Assembly (NCBI GenBank): GCA_964036315.1 | Contig: OZ038517.1 | Coordinates: forward strand, 14,899,013-14,963,012 | Reading direction: 5' to 3' | Source: Acanthosepion esculentum | Taxonomy: Eukaryota; Mollusca; Cephalopoda; Sepiida; Sepiidae | Length of the DNA stretch: 64,000 nucleotides | Shown: one piece after another, positions 24,661 to 36,340 of the stretch | Layout: each line of letters starts with the position of its first letter | Numbering within the stretch: position 1 is the first letter of the stretch | Program-made: the position numbers and the translations under genes | Notes under the pieces: model-generated | Told to the model about the DNA's origin: nothing | What the model saw: only the letters and a program-made list of their open reading frames with translations | Database searches by the model: none

Positions 24661-27600
24661 AATATTAAGAACGGTAAAAGAAGTTTGAGCCATCTCAGGA
24701 AAGATTAAGAATGGGAACAAAAGATTAACAATGATAACTGAATGTTAACAAGCCCGGTGAAGGTAAACAATTGTAAAAAATATTAAGAACGGTAAAAGAA
24801 GTTTAAGCAATCTCAGAAAAGATTAAGAATGGGAACAAAAGATTAACAATGGTAACTGAATGTTAACAAGCCCGGTGAATGTAAACAATTGTAATAAATA
24901 TTAAGAACGGTAAAAGAAGTTTAAGCCATCTCAGAAAAGATTAAAAATGGGAACAAAAGATTAACAATGGTAACTGAATGTTAACAAGCCCGGAGAAGGT
25001 AAACAATTGTAATAAATATTAAGAACGGTAAGAGAAGTTTAACCCATCTCAGAAAAGATTAAGATTGGGAACAAAAATTTAACAATGGTAACTTTAATGT
25101 TAACAAGACGGGAGAAGGTAAAAAATTGTAATAAATATAAAAAACGATAAAAGAATTTTAAGCTATCTCAGAAGAGATTAACAATGTTAACAAAAGACTA
25201 ACAATGGTAACTGAATGTTAACAAGCCTTGAGAAGGCAAACAATTGTAATAAATATTAAGAAGTGTAAAAGAAGTTTATGCCATCTCAGAAAAGATTAAG
25301 AATGGGAACAAAAGATAACAATGGTAACTGAATGTTAACAAGCCCGGAGAAGGCAAACAATTGTAATAAATATTAAGAACGGTAAAAGAAGTTTAAGCCA
25401 TGTCAGAAAAGATTAAGAATGGGAACAAAAGATTAACAATGCTAACTGAATGTTAACAAGACGGGAGAAGGTAAAAAATTGTCATAAATATAAAAAACGA
25501 TAAAAGAAGTTTAAGCTATCTCAGAAGAGTTTAAGAATGGGAAGAAATGATTACCAACGGTAACTGACTGTTAACAAGCCCGGAGAAGGTAAACAATTGT
25601 AATAAATATTAAGAAAGGTAAAAGAAGTTTATGCCATCTCAGAAAAGATTAAGAATGGGAACAAAAGATTAACAATGGTAACTGAATGTTAACAAGACCG
25701 CAGTTGGTAAACAGTTGTAATAAATATTAAGAACGGTAAAAGAAGTTTATGCCATCTCAGAAAAGATTAACAATGTTAACAAAAGACTAACAATGGTAAC
25801 TGAATGTTAACAAGCCCGGTGAATGTAAACAATTGTAATAAATATTAAGAACGGTAAAAGAAGTTTAAGCCATCTCAGAAAAGATTAAAAATGGGAACAA
25901 AGATTAACAATGGTAACTGAATGTTAACAAGCCCGGAGAAGGTAAACAATTGTAATAAATATTAACAACGCTAAGAGAAGTTTAACACATCTCAGAAAAG
26001 ATTAAGATTGGGAACAAAAATTTAACAATGGTAACTGAATGTTAACAAGACCACAGAAACTAAACAGTTGTAAAAATATTAAGAAATGTAAAAGAAGTTT
26101 TTGCCATCTCAGAAAAGATTAAAAATGCGAACAAAAGATTAACAATGGTAACTGAATGTTAACAAGCCCGGAGAAGGCAAAAAATTGTAATAAATATTGA
26201 GAACGGTAAAAGAAGTTTAAGCCATCTCAGAAAAGATTAAGAATGGGAACAAAAGATTAACAATGGTATCTGAATGTTAACAAGCCCAGAGAAGGCAAAC
26301 AATTGTAATAAATATTAAGAACGGTAAAAGAAGTTTAAGCCATCTCAGAAAAGATTGAGAATGGGAACAAAAGATTAACAATGGTAAGTGAATGTTAACA
26401 AGCCCGGAGAAGGCAAACAATTGTAATAAATATTAAGAACGGTAAAAGAAGTTTAAGCCATTTCAAAAAAGATTAAGAATGGGAACAAAAGATTAACAAT
26501 GGGAACTGAATGTTAACAAGCCCGGAGAAGGTAAACCGTTGTAAAAAATATTATAGCGGTAAAAGAAGTTTATGCCATTTCAGAAAAGATTAAGAATGGG
26601 AACAAAAGTTTAATAATGGTAAATGAATGTTAAAAAGCCCGGAGAAGACAAACAATTGTAATAAATATTAAGAAAGGTAAAAGAAGTTTAAGCCATCTCA
26701 GAAAAGATTAAGAATGGGAACAAAAGATTAACAATGGTAAATGAATGTTAACAAGCCCGGAGAAGGCAAACAGTTGTAATAAATATTGAGAACGGTAAAA
26801 GAAGTTTAAGCTATCTCTGAAAAGATTAAGAATGGGAACAAAAGATTAGCAATGGTAACTGAATGTTAACAAGCCCGGAGAAGGCAATCAATTGTAATAA
26901 ATGTTATGGACGGTAAAAGATGTTAAAGCCATCTCAGAAAAGATTAAGAATGGGAACAAAAGATTAACAATGGCAACTGAATATTAACAAGCCCGGAGAA
27001 GGTAAACAATTGTAATAAATATTAAGAACGGTAAAAGAAGTTTAAGCCATCTATGAAAAGATTAAGAATGGGAACAAAAGATTACCAATGGTAACTGAAT
27101 GTTAACAAGCACGGAGAAGGCAAACAATTGTAATAAATATTAAGAACGGTAAAAGAAGTTTAAGCCATGTCAGAAAAGATTAAGAATGGGAACAAAATAT
27201 TAACAATGGTTACTGAATGTTACCAAGCCCTGAGAAGGCAAACAATTGTAATAAATATTAACGCCCGTAAAAGAAGTTTAAGCCATCTCAGAAACGATTA
27301 AGAATGGGAGCAAAAGATTAACAATGGTAACTGAATGTTAACAAGCTCGGAGAAGGCAAACAATTGTAATAAATATTAAGAAAGGTAAAAAAGTTTAAGC
27401 CATCTCAGAAAAGATTGAGAATGGGAACACAAGATTAACAATGGTAACTGAATGTTAACAAGCCCGGAGAAGGCAAACAATTGTAATAAATATTAAGAAA
27501 GGTAAAAGAAGTTTAAGCCATCTCAGAAAAGATTAAGAATGGGAACAAAAGATTAACAATGGTAACTGAATGTTAACAAGCCCGGAGAAGGCAAACACTT

Positions 27601-28300
27601 GTAATAAATATTAAGAACGGTAAAAGAAGTTTAAGCTATCTCAGAAGTGTTTACGTATGGGAAGAAAAGATTACCAATGGTAACTGAATGTTAACAAGCC
27701 CGAAGAAGGTAAACAATTGTAATAAATATTAAGAACGGTAAAAGAAGTTTATGCCATCTCAGAAAAGATTAAGAATGGGAACAAAAGATTAACAATGGTA
27801 ACTGAATGTTAACAAGCCAGGAGAAGGTAAACAATTGTAATAAATATTAAGAACGGTAAAAGAAGTTTAAGCCATCACAGAAAAGATTAAGATTGGGAAC
27901 AAAAGATTAACAATGGTAACTGAATGTTAACAAGACGGGAGAAGGTAAAAAATTGTAATAAATATAAAAAACGACAAAAGAATTATAAGCTATGTCAGAA
28001 GAGATTAAGTATGGGAACAAAAGATTACCAACGTTAACTGAATGTTAACAAGACCGGAGAAGGTAAACAATTGTAATAAATATTAACAACGGTAAAAGAA
28101 GTTTAAGCCATCTCAGAAAAGATTAAGATTGGGAACAAAAGATTAACAATGGTAACTGAATGTTAACAAGACCACAGAAACTAAACAGTTGTAAATATAT
28201 TAAGAATTGTAAAAGAAGTTTTTGCCATCTCAGAAAAGATTAAAAATGGGAACAAAAGATTAACAATGGTAACTGAATGTTAACAAGCCCGGACAAGGCA
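24660..28300 (+). repeat. Mixed monomers, last of the ATAAAAAACG variants before a long gap
   Basis: Canonical and variant monomers without a clear long block. The ATATAAAAAACG variant occurs near 25,135, 25,490 and 27,962; it is then absent until about 54.4 kb. Other local variants are GACCACAGAAACTAAAC with GTAAAAATATTAAG near 26,047 and GTAAATATATTAAG near 28,191, ATTATAGCGG near 26,550 and AATGTTATGGACGG near 26,900. No gene or unrelated insertion is present. Confidence 0.8.
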
Positions 28301-29600
28301 AAAAATTGTAATAAATATTGAGAACGGTAAAAGAAGTTGAAGCCAACTCAGAAAAGATTAAGAATGGGAACAAAAGTTTAACAATGGTAACTGAATGTTA
28401 ACAAGACCGCAGAAGGTAAACAGTTGTAACAAATATTATAACGGTAAAAGAAGATTATGCCATCTCAGAAAAGATTAAGAATGGGAATAAAAGATTCACA
28501 ATGGTAATTGAATGTTAACAATCCGGAGAAAGTAAACTATTGTAATAAATATTTAGAATGGTAAAAGAAGTTTAAGCCATCTCAGAAAAGATTAAGAATG
28601 GGAACAAAAGATTAACAATGGTAACTGTATGTTAACAAGCCCGGAGAAGGTAAACAATTGTAATAAATATTAAGAACGGTAAAAGAAGTTTAAGCCAACA
28701 TAGAAAAGATTAAGAATGGGAACAAAAGATTAACAATGGTAACTGAATGTTAACAAACCCGGAGAATGCAAACAATTGTAATAAATATTAAGAACGGTAA
28801 AAAAGTTTAAGCCATCTCAGAAAAGATTAAAAATGCGAACAAAAGATTAAAAATGGTAACTGAATGTTAACAAGCACGGAGAAGGCAAACAATTGTAATA
28901 AATATTAAGAACGGTAAAATAAGTTTAAGCCATCTCAGAAAAGATTAAGAATGGGAACAAAAGATTCACAAGTTAAATTGAATGTTAACAAGCCCGGAGA
29001 AAGTAAACTATTGTAATAAATATTAAGAACGGTAAAAGAAGTTTAAGCCATCTCAGAAAAGATTAAGGATTCAAGAAAAGATTAACAATGGTAACTGAAT
29101 GTTAAGAAGCCTGGAGAAGGTAAACAATTGTAATAAATATTAAGAACGGTAAAAGAAGTTGAAGCCAACTCAGAAAAGATTAAGAATGGGAACAAAAGTT
29201 TAACAATGGTAACTGAATGTTAACAAGACCGCAGAAGGCAAACAGTTGTAACAAATATTATAACGGTAAAAGAAGTTTATGCCATCTCAGAAAAGATTAA
29301 GAATGGGAACAAAAGATTCAGAATGGTAATTGAATGTTAACAATCCGGAGAAAGTAAACTATTGTAATAAATATTAAGAATGGTAAAAGAAGTTTAAGCC
29401 ATCTCAGAAAAGATTAAGAATGGGAACAAAAGATTAACAATGGTAACTGAATGTTAACAAGCCCGGAGAAGGCAAACAATTGTAATAAATATTAAGAACG
29501 GTAAAAGAAGTTGAAGCCATCTCAGAAAAGATTAAGAATGGGAACAAAAGATTAACAATGGTAACTGAATGTTAAAAAGACAGCAGAAGGTAAACAGTTG
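28300..29600 (+). repeat. Monomers with ATTATAACGG and ATTCACA variants
   Basis: Introduces CAGTTGTAACAAATATTATAACGG at 28421 and again at 29243, an offset of 822 bp (7 monomers minus 4). Also introduces AAGATTCACA at 28491 and 28961, the first steps of a variant series seen fully developed at 30-32 kb. The part 28,620-29,075 is repeated at 32,620-33,075 at an offset of exactly 4,000 bp: TAAGCCAACA is at 28691 and 32691, and GCACGGAG follows at the same offset. Confidence 0.8.
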
Positions 29601-32230
29601 TAAAAAATATTATAACGGTAAAAGAAGTTTATGCCATCACAGAAAAGATTAAGAATGGGAACAAAAGACTCACAATGGTAATTGAATGTTAACAAGCCCG
29701 GAGAAAGTAAACTATTGTAATAAATATTAAGAATGGTAAAAGAAGTTTAAGCCATATCAGAAAAGATTAAGAATGGGAACAAAAGATTAACAATGGTAAC
29801 AGAATGTTAACAAGCCCGGAGAAGGCAAAAAATTGTAATAAATATTAAGAACGGTAAAAGAAGTTTAAGCCATCTCAGAAAAGATTAAGAATGGGAACAA
29901 AAGATTAACAATGGTAACAGAATGTTAACAAGCCCGGAGAAGGCAAAAAATTGTAATAAATATTAAGAATGGTAAAAGAAGTTTAAGCCATCTCAGAAAA
30001 GATTAAGAATGGGAACAAAAGATTCTTAGGTTTAATTGAATGTTAACAAGCCCGGAGAAAGTAAACTATTGTAATAAATATTAAGAATGGTAAAAGAAGT
30101 TTAAGCCATATCAGAAAAGATTAAGAATGGGAACAAAAGATTTACAATGGTAACAGAATGTTAACAAGCCCGGAGAAGGCAAAAAATTGTAATAAATATT
30201 AAGAACGGTAAAAGAAGTTTAAGCCATCTCAGAAAAGATTAAGAATGGGAACAAAAGATTCTTAGGTTTAATTGAATGTTAACAAGCCCGGAGAAAGTAA
30301 ACTATTGTAATAAATATTAAGAACGGTAAAAGAAGTTTAAGCCATCTCAGAAAAGATTAAGAATGGGAACAAAAGATTAACAATGGTAACAGAATGTTAA
30401 CAAGCCCGGAGAAGGCAAAAAATTGTAATAAATATTAAGAACGGTAAAAGAAGTTTAAGCCATATCAGAAAAGATTAAGAATGGGAACAAAAGATTAACA
30501 ATGGTAACAGAATGTTAACAAGCCCGGAGAAGGCAAAAAATTGTAATAAATATTAAGAATGGTAAAAGAAGTTTAAGCCATCTCAGAAAAGATTAAGAAT
30601 GGGAACAAAAGATTCTTAGGTTTAATTGAATGTTAACAAGCCCGGAGAAAGTAAACTATTGTAATAAATATTAAGAACGGTAAAAGAAGTTTAAGCCATC
30701 TCAGAAAAGATTAAGAATTCAAGAAAAGATTAACAATGGTAACTGAATGTTAAGAAGCCCGGAGAAGGTAAACAATTGTAATAAATATTAAGAACGGTAA
30801 AAGAAGTTGAAGCCATCTTAGAAAAGATTAAGAATGGGAACAAAAGTTTAACAATGGTAACTGAATGTTAACAAGACCGCAGAATGTAAACAGTTGTAAC
30901 AAATATTATAACGGTAAAAGAAATTTATGCCATCTCAGAAAAGATTAAGAATGGGAACAAATGATTCACAATGGTAATTGAATGTTAACAATCCGGAGAA
31001 AGTAAACTATTGTAATAAATATTAAGAATGGTAAAAGAAGTTTAAGCCATCTCAGAAAAGATTAAGAATGTGAACAAAAGATTAACAATGGTAACTGAAT
31101 GTTAACAAGCCCGGAGAAGGCAAACAATTGTAATAAATATTAAGAACGGTAAAAGAAGTGTAAGCCATCTCAGTAAAGATTAAGAATTGGAACAAAAGAT
31201 TAACAATGGTAACTGAATGTTAACAAGCCCGGAGAAGGCAAACAATTGTAATATATATTACGGACCGTAAAAGAAGTTCAAGCCATCTCAGAAAAGATTA
31301 AGAATGGAAACAAAAGATTAACAATGGTAACTGAATGTTAACAAGCCCGGAGTAGGCAAACAATTGTAAGAAATATTAAGAACGGTAAAAGAAGTTTAAG
31401 CCATCTCAGAAAAGATTAAGAATTGGAACAAAAGATTAACAATGGTACCTGAATGTTACCAAGCCCGGAGAAGGCAAACAATTGTAATAAATATTAAGGA
31501 ACGTAAAAGAAGTTTAAGCCATGTCAGAAAAGATTAAGAATGGGAACAAAAGATTAACAATGGTAACTGAATGTTAAGAAGCCCGGAGAAAACAGACAAT
31601 TGTAATAAATATTAAGAATGGTAAAAGAAGTTTAAGCCATCTCAGAAAAGATTAAGAATGGGAACAAAAGATTAACAATGGTAACTGAATGTTAACAAGC
31701 CCGGAGAAGGCAAACAATTGTAATAAATATTAAGAACGGTAAAAGAAGTTTAAGCCATCTCAGAAAAGATTAAGAATGGGAACAAAATATTAACAATGGT
31801 AACTGAATGTTAACAAGCCCTGAGAAGGTAAACAATTGTAATAAATATTAAGAAGGGTAAAAGAAGTTTAAGCCATCTCAGAAAAGATTAAGAATGGGAA
31901 CAAAAGATTCTTAGGTTTAATTGAATGTTAACAAGCCCGGAGAAAGTAAACTATTGTAATAAATATTAAGAACGGTAAAAGAAGTTTAAGCCATCTCAGA
32001 AAAGATTAAGAATTCAAGAAAAGATTAACAATGGTAACTGAATGTTAAGAAGCCCGGAGATGGTAAACAATTGTAATAAATATTAAGAACGGTAAAAGAA
32101 GTTGAAGCCATCTTAGAAAAGATTAAGAATGGGAACAAAAGTTTAACAATGGTAACTGAATGTTAACAAGACCGCAGAATGTAAACAGTTGTAACAAATA
32201 TTATAACGGTAAAAGAAATTTATGCCATCT
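29600..32230 (+). repeat. Domain with the ATTCTTAGGTTTAATTG variant and a 1,295-bp duplication
   Basis: GATTCTTAGG occurs at 30021, 30257, 30611 and 31906. The first three are two and three monomers apart. The last two are 1,295 bp apart (11 monomers minus 3), the same offset as CAGTTGTAAC at 30891 and 32186. The duplicated part is about 30,590-30,935 against 31,885-32,230. The 117-bp monomer with AATTCAAGAAAAG is also inside it. Between the copies lie mostly canonical monomers. Confidence 0.82.
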
Positions 32231-33400
32231 CAGAAAAGATTAAGAATTCAAGAAAAGATTAACAATGGAAACTGAATGTTAACAAGCCCTGAGAAGGTAA
32301 ACAATTGTAATAAATATTAAGAAGGGTAAAAGAAGTTTAAGCCATCTCAGAAAATGTTAAGAATGGGAACAAAAAATTAACAAATGTAACTGAATGTTAA
32401 CAAGACCGCTGAAGGTAAACAGTTGTAATAAATATTATAACTGTAAAAGAAGTTTATGTTATCTCAGAAAAGATTAAGAATGGGAACAAAAGATTAACAA
32501 TGGTAACTGTATGTTAACAAGCCCGGAGAAGGCAAACAATTCTAATAAATATTAAGAAAGTTAACAGAAGTTTAAGCCATCTCAGAAAATATTAAGAATG
32601 GGAACAAAAGATTAAAAATGGTAACTGAATGTTAACAAGCCCGGAGAAGGTAAACAATTGTAATAAATATTAAGAACGGTAAAAGAAGTTTAAGCCAACA
32701 TAGAAAAGATTAAGAATGGGAACAAAAGATTAACAATGGTAACTGAATGTTAACAAACCCGGAGAATGCAAACAATTGTAATAAATATTAAGAACGGTAA
32801 AAAAGTTTAAGCCATCTAAGAAAAGATTAAAAATGGGAACAAAAGATTAACAATGGTAACTGAATGTTAACAAGCACGGAGAAGGCAAACAATTGTAATA
32901 AATATTAAGAACGGTAAAAGAAGTTTAAGCCATCTCAGAAAAGATTAAGAATGGGAACAAAAGATTCACAAGTTTAATTGAATGTTAACAAGCCCGGAGA
33001 AAGTAAACTATTGTAATAAATATTAAGAACGGTAAAAGAAGTTTAAGCCATCTCAGAAAAGATTAAGAATTCAAGAAAAGATTAACAATGGTAACTGAAT
33101 GTTAACAAGCCCGGAGAAGGCAAACAATTGTAATAAATATTAAGAACGGTAAAAGAAGTTTAAGCCATCTCAGAAAAGATTAAGCATTTAAGAAAAGATT
33201 AACAATGGTAACTGAATGTGAAGAAGCCCGGAGAAGGTAAACAGTTGTAATAAATATTATAAAGTTAAAAGAAGTTTATGCCATCTCAGAAAAGATTAAG
33301 AATGGTAACAAAAGATTAACAATGGTAACTGAATGTTAACAAGCCCAGAGAAGGCAAACAATTGTAATAAATATTAAGAACGGTAAAAGAAGTTTAAGCC
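32230..33400 (+). repeat. Mixed monomers including the second copy of 28.6-29.1 kb
   Basis: The segment 32,620-33,075 repeats 28,620-29,075 with a 4,000-bp offset: TAAGCCAACATAG, ACAAACCCGG, AAAAAGTTTAAG, GCACGGAG and GATTCACAAG in order. Flanking monomers carry AATTCAAGAAAAG, and one carries CATTTAAGAAAAG near 33,184, intermediate to the later AATTTAAGAAAAG type. ATTATAAAG near 33,256 is a further variant of the ATTATAACG type. Confidence 0.78.
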
Positions 33401-36340
33401 ATCTCAGAAAAGATTAAGTATGTGAACAAAAGATTAACAATGGTAACTGAATGTTAACAAGCCCGGAGAATGCAAACAAATATAATAAATATTAAGAACG
33501 GTAAAAGAAGTTTAATCCATCTCAGAAAAGATTAAGAATTGGAACAAAAGATGAACAATGGTAACTGAATGTTACCAAGCCCGGAGAAGGCAAACAATTG
33601 TAATAATTATTAAGGACCGTAAAAGAAGTTTAAGCCATCTCAGAAAAGATTAGGAATGGGAACAAAATATTAACAATGGTAACTGAATGTTAACAAGCCC
33701 GGAGAAAGCAAACAATAGTAATAAATATTAAGAACGGTAAAAGAAGTTTAAACCATCTCAGAAAAGATTAAGAATTGGAACAAAAGATGAACAATGGTAA
33801 CTGAATGTTACCAAGCCCGGAGAAGGCAAACAATTGTAATAAATATTAAGGACCGTAAAAGAAGTTTAAGCCATCTCAGAAAAGATTAAGAATGGGATCA
33901 AAAGATTAACAATGGTAACTGAATGTTAACAAGCCCGGAGATTGTAAACAATTGTAATAAATATTAAGAACGGTAAAAGAAGTTTAAGCCATCTCAGAAA
34001 AGATTAAGAATGGGAACAAAAGATTAACAATGGTAACTGAATGTTAACAAATCCGGAGAAGGTAAACAGTTGTAATAAATATTATAACGTTAAAAGAAGT
34101 TTATGCCATCTCAGAAAAGATTAAGAATGGGAACAAAAGATTAACAATGGTAACTGAATGTTACCAAGCCCGGATAAGCCAAACAATTGTAATAAATATT
34201 AAGGACCGTAAAAGAAGTTTAAGCCATCTCAGAAAAGATTAAGAATGTGAGCAAAAGATTAACAATGGTAACTGAATGTTAACAAGCCCGGAGAATGCAA
34301 ACAAATATAATAAATATTAAGAACGGTAAAAGATGTTTAATCCATCTCAGAAAAGATTAAGAATTGGAACAAAAGATGAACAATGGTAACTGAATGTTAC
34401 CAAGCCCGGAGAAGGCAAACAATTGTAATAAATATTAAGGACCGTAAAAGAAGTTTAAGCCATCTCAGAAAAGATTAGGAATGGGAACAAAATATTAACA
34501 ATGGTAACTGAATGTTAACAAGCCCGGAGAAGGCAAACAATTGTAATAAATATTGAGAACGGTAAAAGAAGTTTAAGCCATCTCAGAAAATATTAAGAAT
34601 GGGAACAAAAGATTAACAATGGTAAATGAATGTTAACAAGCCCGGAGAAGGTAAACAATGGTAATAAATATTAAGAACGGTAAAAGAAGTTTAAGCCATC
34701 TCAGAAAAGATTAAGAATGGGAACAAAAGATTAACAATGGTAACTGAATGTTAACAAGCCCGGAGAAAGCAAACAATTGTAATAAATATTAAGAACGGTT
34801 AAAGAAGTTTAAGCCATCTCAGAAAAGATTAAGAATTGGAACAAAAGATGAACAATGGTAACTGAATGTTACCAAGCCCGGAGAAGGCAAACAATTGTAA
34901 TAAATGTTAAGGACCGTAAAAGAAGTTTAAGCCATCTCAGAAAAGATTAAGAATGCGAACAAAAGATTAACAATGGTAACTGAATGTAAACAAGCCCGGA
35001 GAATGTAAACAATTGTAATAAATATTAAGAACGGTAAAAGAAGTTCAAGCCATCTCAGAAAAGATTGAGAATGAGAACAAAAGATTAACAATGGTAACTG
35101 AATGTTAACAAACCCGGAGAAGGTAAACAGTTGTAATAAATATTATAACGTTAAAAGAAGTTTATGCCATCTCAGAAAAGATTAAGAATGGGAACAAAAG
35201 ATTAACAATGGTAACTGAATGTTACCAAGCCCGGAGAAGGCAAACAATTGTAATAAATATTAAGGACCGTAAAAGAAGTTTAAGCCATCTCAGAAAAGAT
35301 TAAGAATGTGAACAAAAGATTAACAATGGTAACTGAATGTTACCAAGCCCGGATAAGCCAAACAATTGTAATAAATATTAAGGACCGTAAAAGAAGTTTA
35401 AGCCATCTCAGAAAAGATTAAGAATGTGAGCAAAAGATTAACAATGGTAACTGAATGTTAACAAGCCCGGAGAATGCAAACAAATATAATAAATATTAAG
35501 AACGGTAAAAGATGTTTAATCCATCTCAGAAAAGTTTAAGAATTGGAACAAAAGATGAACAATGGTAACTGAATGTTACCAAGCCCGGAGAAGGCAAACA
35601 ATTGTAATAAATATTAAGGACCGTAAAAGAAGTTTAAGCCATCTCAGAAAAGATTAAGAATGGGAACAAAAGATTAACAATGGTAACTGAATGTTACCAA
35701 GCCCGGAGAAGGCAAACAATTGTAATAAATATTGAGAACGGTAAAAGAAGTTTAAGCCATCTCAGAAAAGATTAAGAATGGTAACAAAAGATTAACAATG
35801 GTAAATGAATGTTAACAAGCCCGGAGAATGTAAACAATTGTAATAAATATTAAGAACGGTAAAAGAAGTTTATGCCATCTCAGAAAAGATTAAGAATTGG
35901 AACAAAAGATGAAAAATGGTAACTGAATGTTACCAAGCCCGGAGAAGGCAAACAATTGTAATAAATATTAAGGACCGTAAAAGAAGTTTAAGCCATCTCA
36001 GAAAAGATTAAGAATGGGAACAAAAGATTAACAATGGTAACTGAATGTTAACAAGCCCGGAGAATGAAAACAAATGTAATAAATATTAAGAAGGGTAAAA
36101 GAAGTTTAATCCATGTCAGAAAAGATTAAGAATTGGAACAAAAGATGAACAATGGTAACTGAATGTTACCAAGCCCGGAGAAGGCAAACAATTGTAATAA
36201 ATATTAAGGACCGTAAAAAAAGTTTAAGCCATCTCAGAAAAGATTAAGAATGGGAACAAAAGATTAACAATGGTAACTGAATGTTAACAAGCCCGGAGAA
36301 GGCAAACAATTGTAATAAATATTAAGAAGGGTAAAAGAAG
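33400..36340 (+). repeat. Domain of TTGGAAC-GATGAAC-GTTACCAAG monomers with about 10-monomer duplication
   Basis: From 33.5 kb a new monomer type becomes frequent: GAATTGGAACAAAAGATGAAC, then GTTACCAAG, then AAGGACCG in the same copy. It stays frequent to the end of the window and I did not see the full combination before 33.5 kb. CGGATAAGCC at 34171 and 35350 gives a 1,179-bp offset (10 monomers minus 1), while ATTATAACGT at 34081 and 35142 gives 1,061 bp (9 monomers minus 1). The duplicated segment has thus changed by one whole monomer between the markers. The AACAAATATAATAAAT variant near 33,476, 34,309 and 35,488 belongs to the same group. Confidence 0.8.

Noticed and set aside
30021..31920. 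Telomere-like TTAGG inside ATTCTTAGGTTTAATTG monomers
   Set aside because: Single TTAGG per variant monomer, arising from point changes in a satellite copy, not a tandem telomeric repeat.
28691..32700. Exact 4,000-bp periodicity as a meaningful round number
   Set aside because: It is 34 monomers minus 12 bp of accumulated small deletions; the round value is coincidence.
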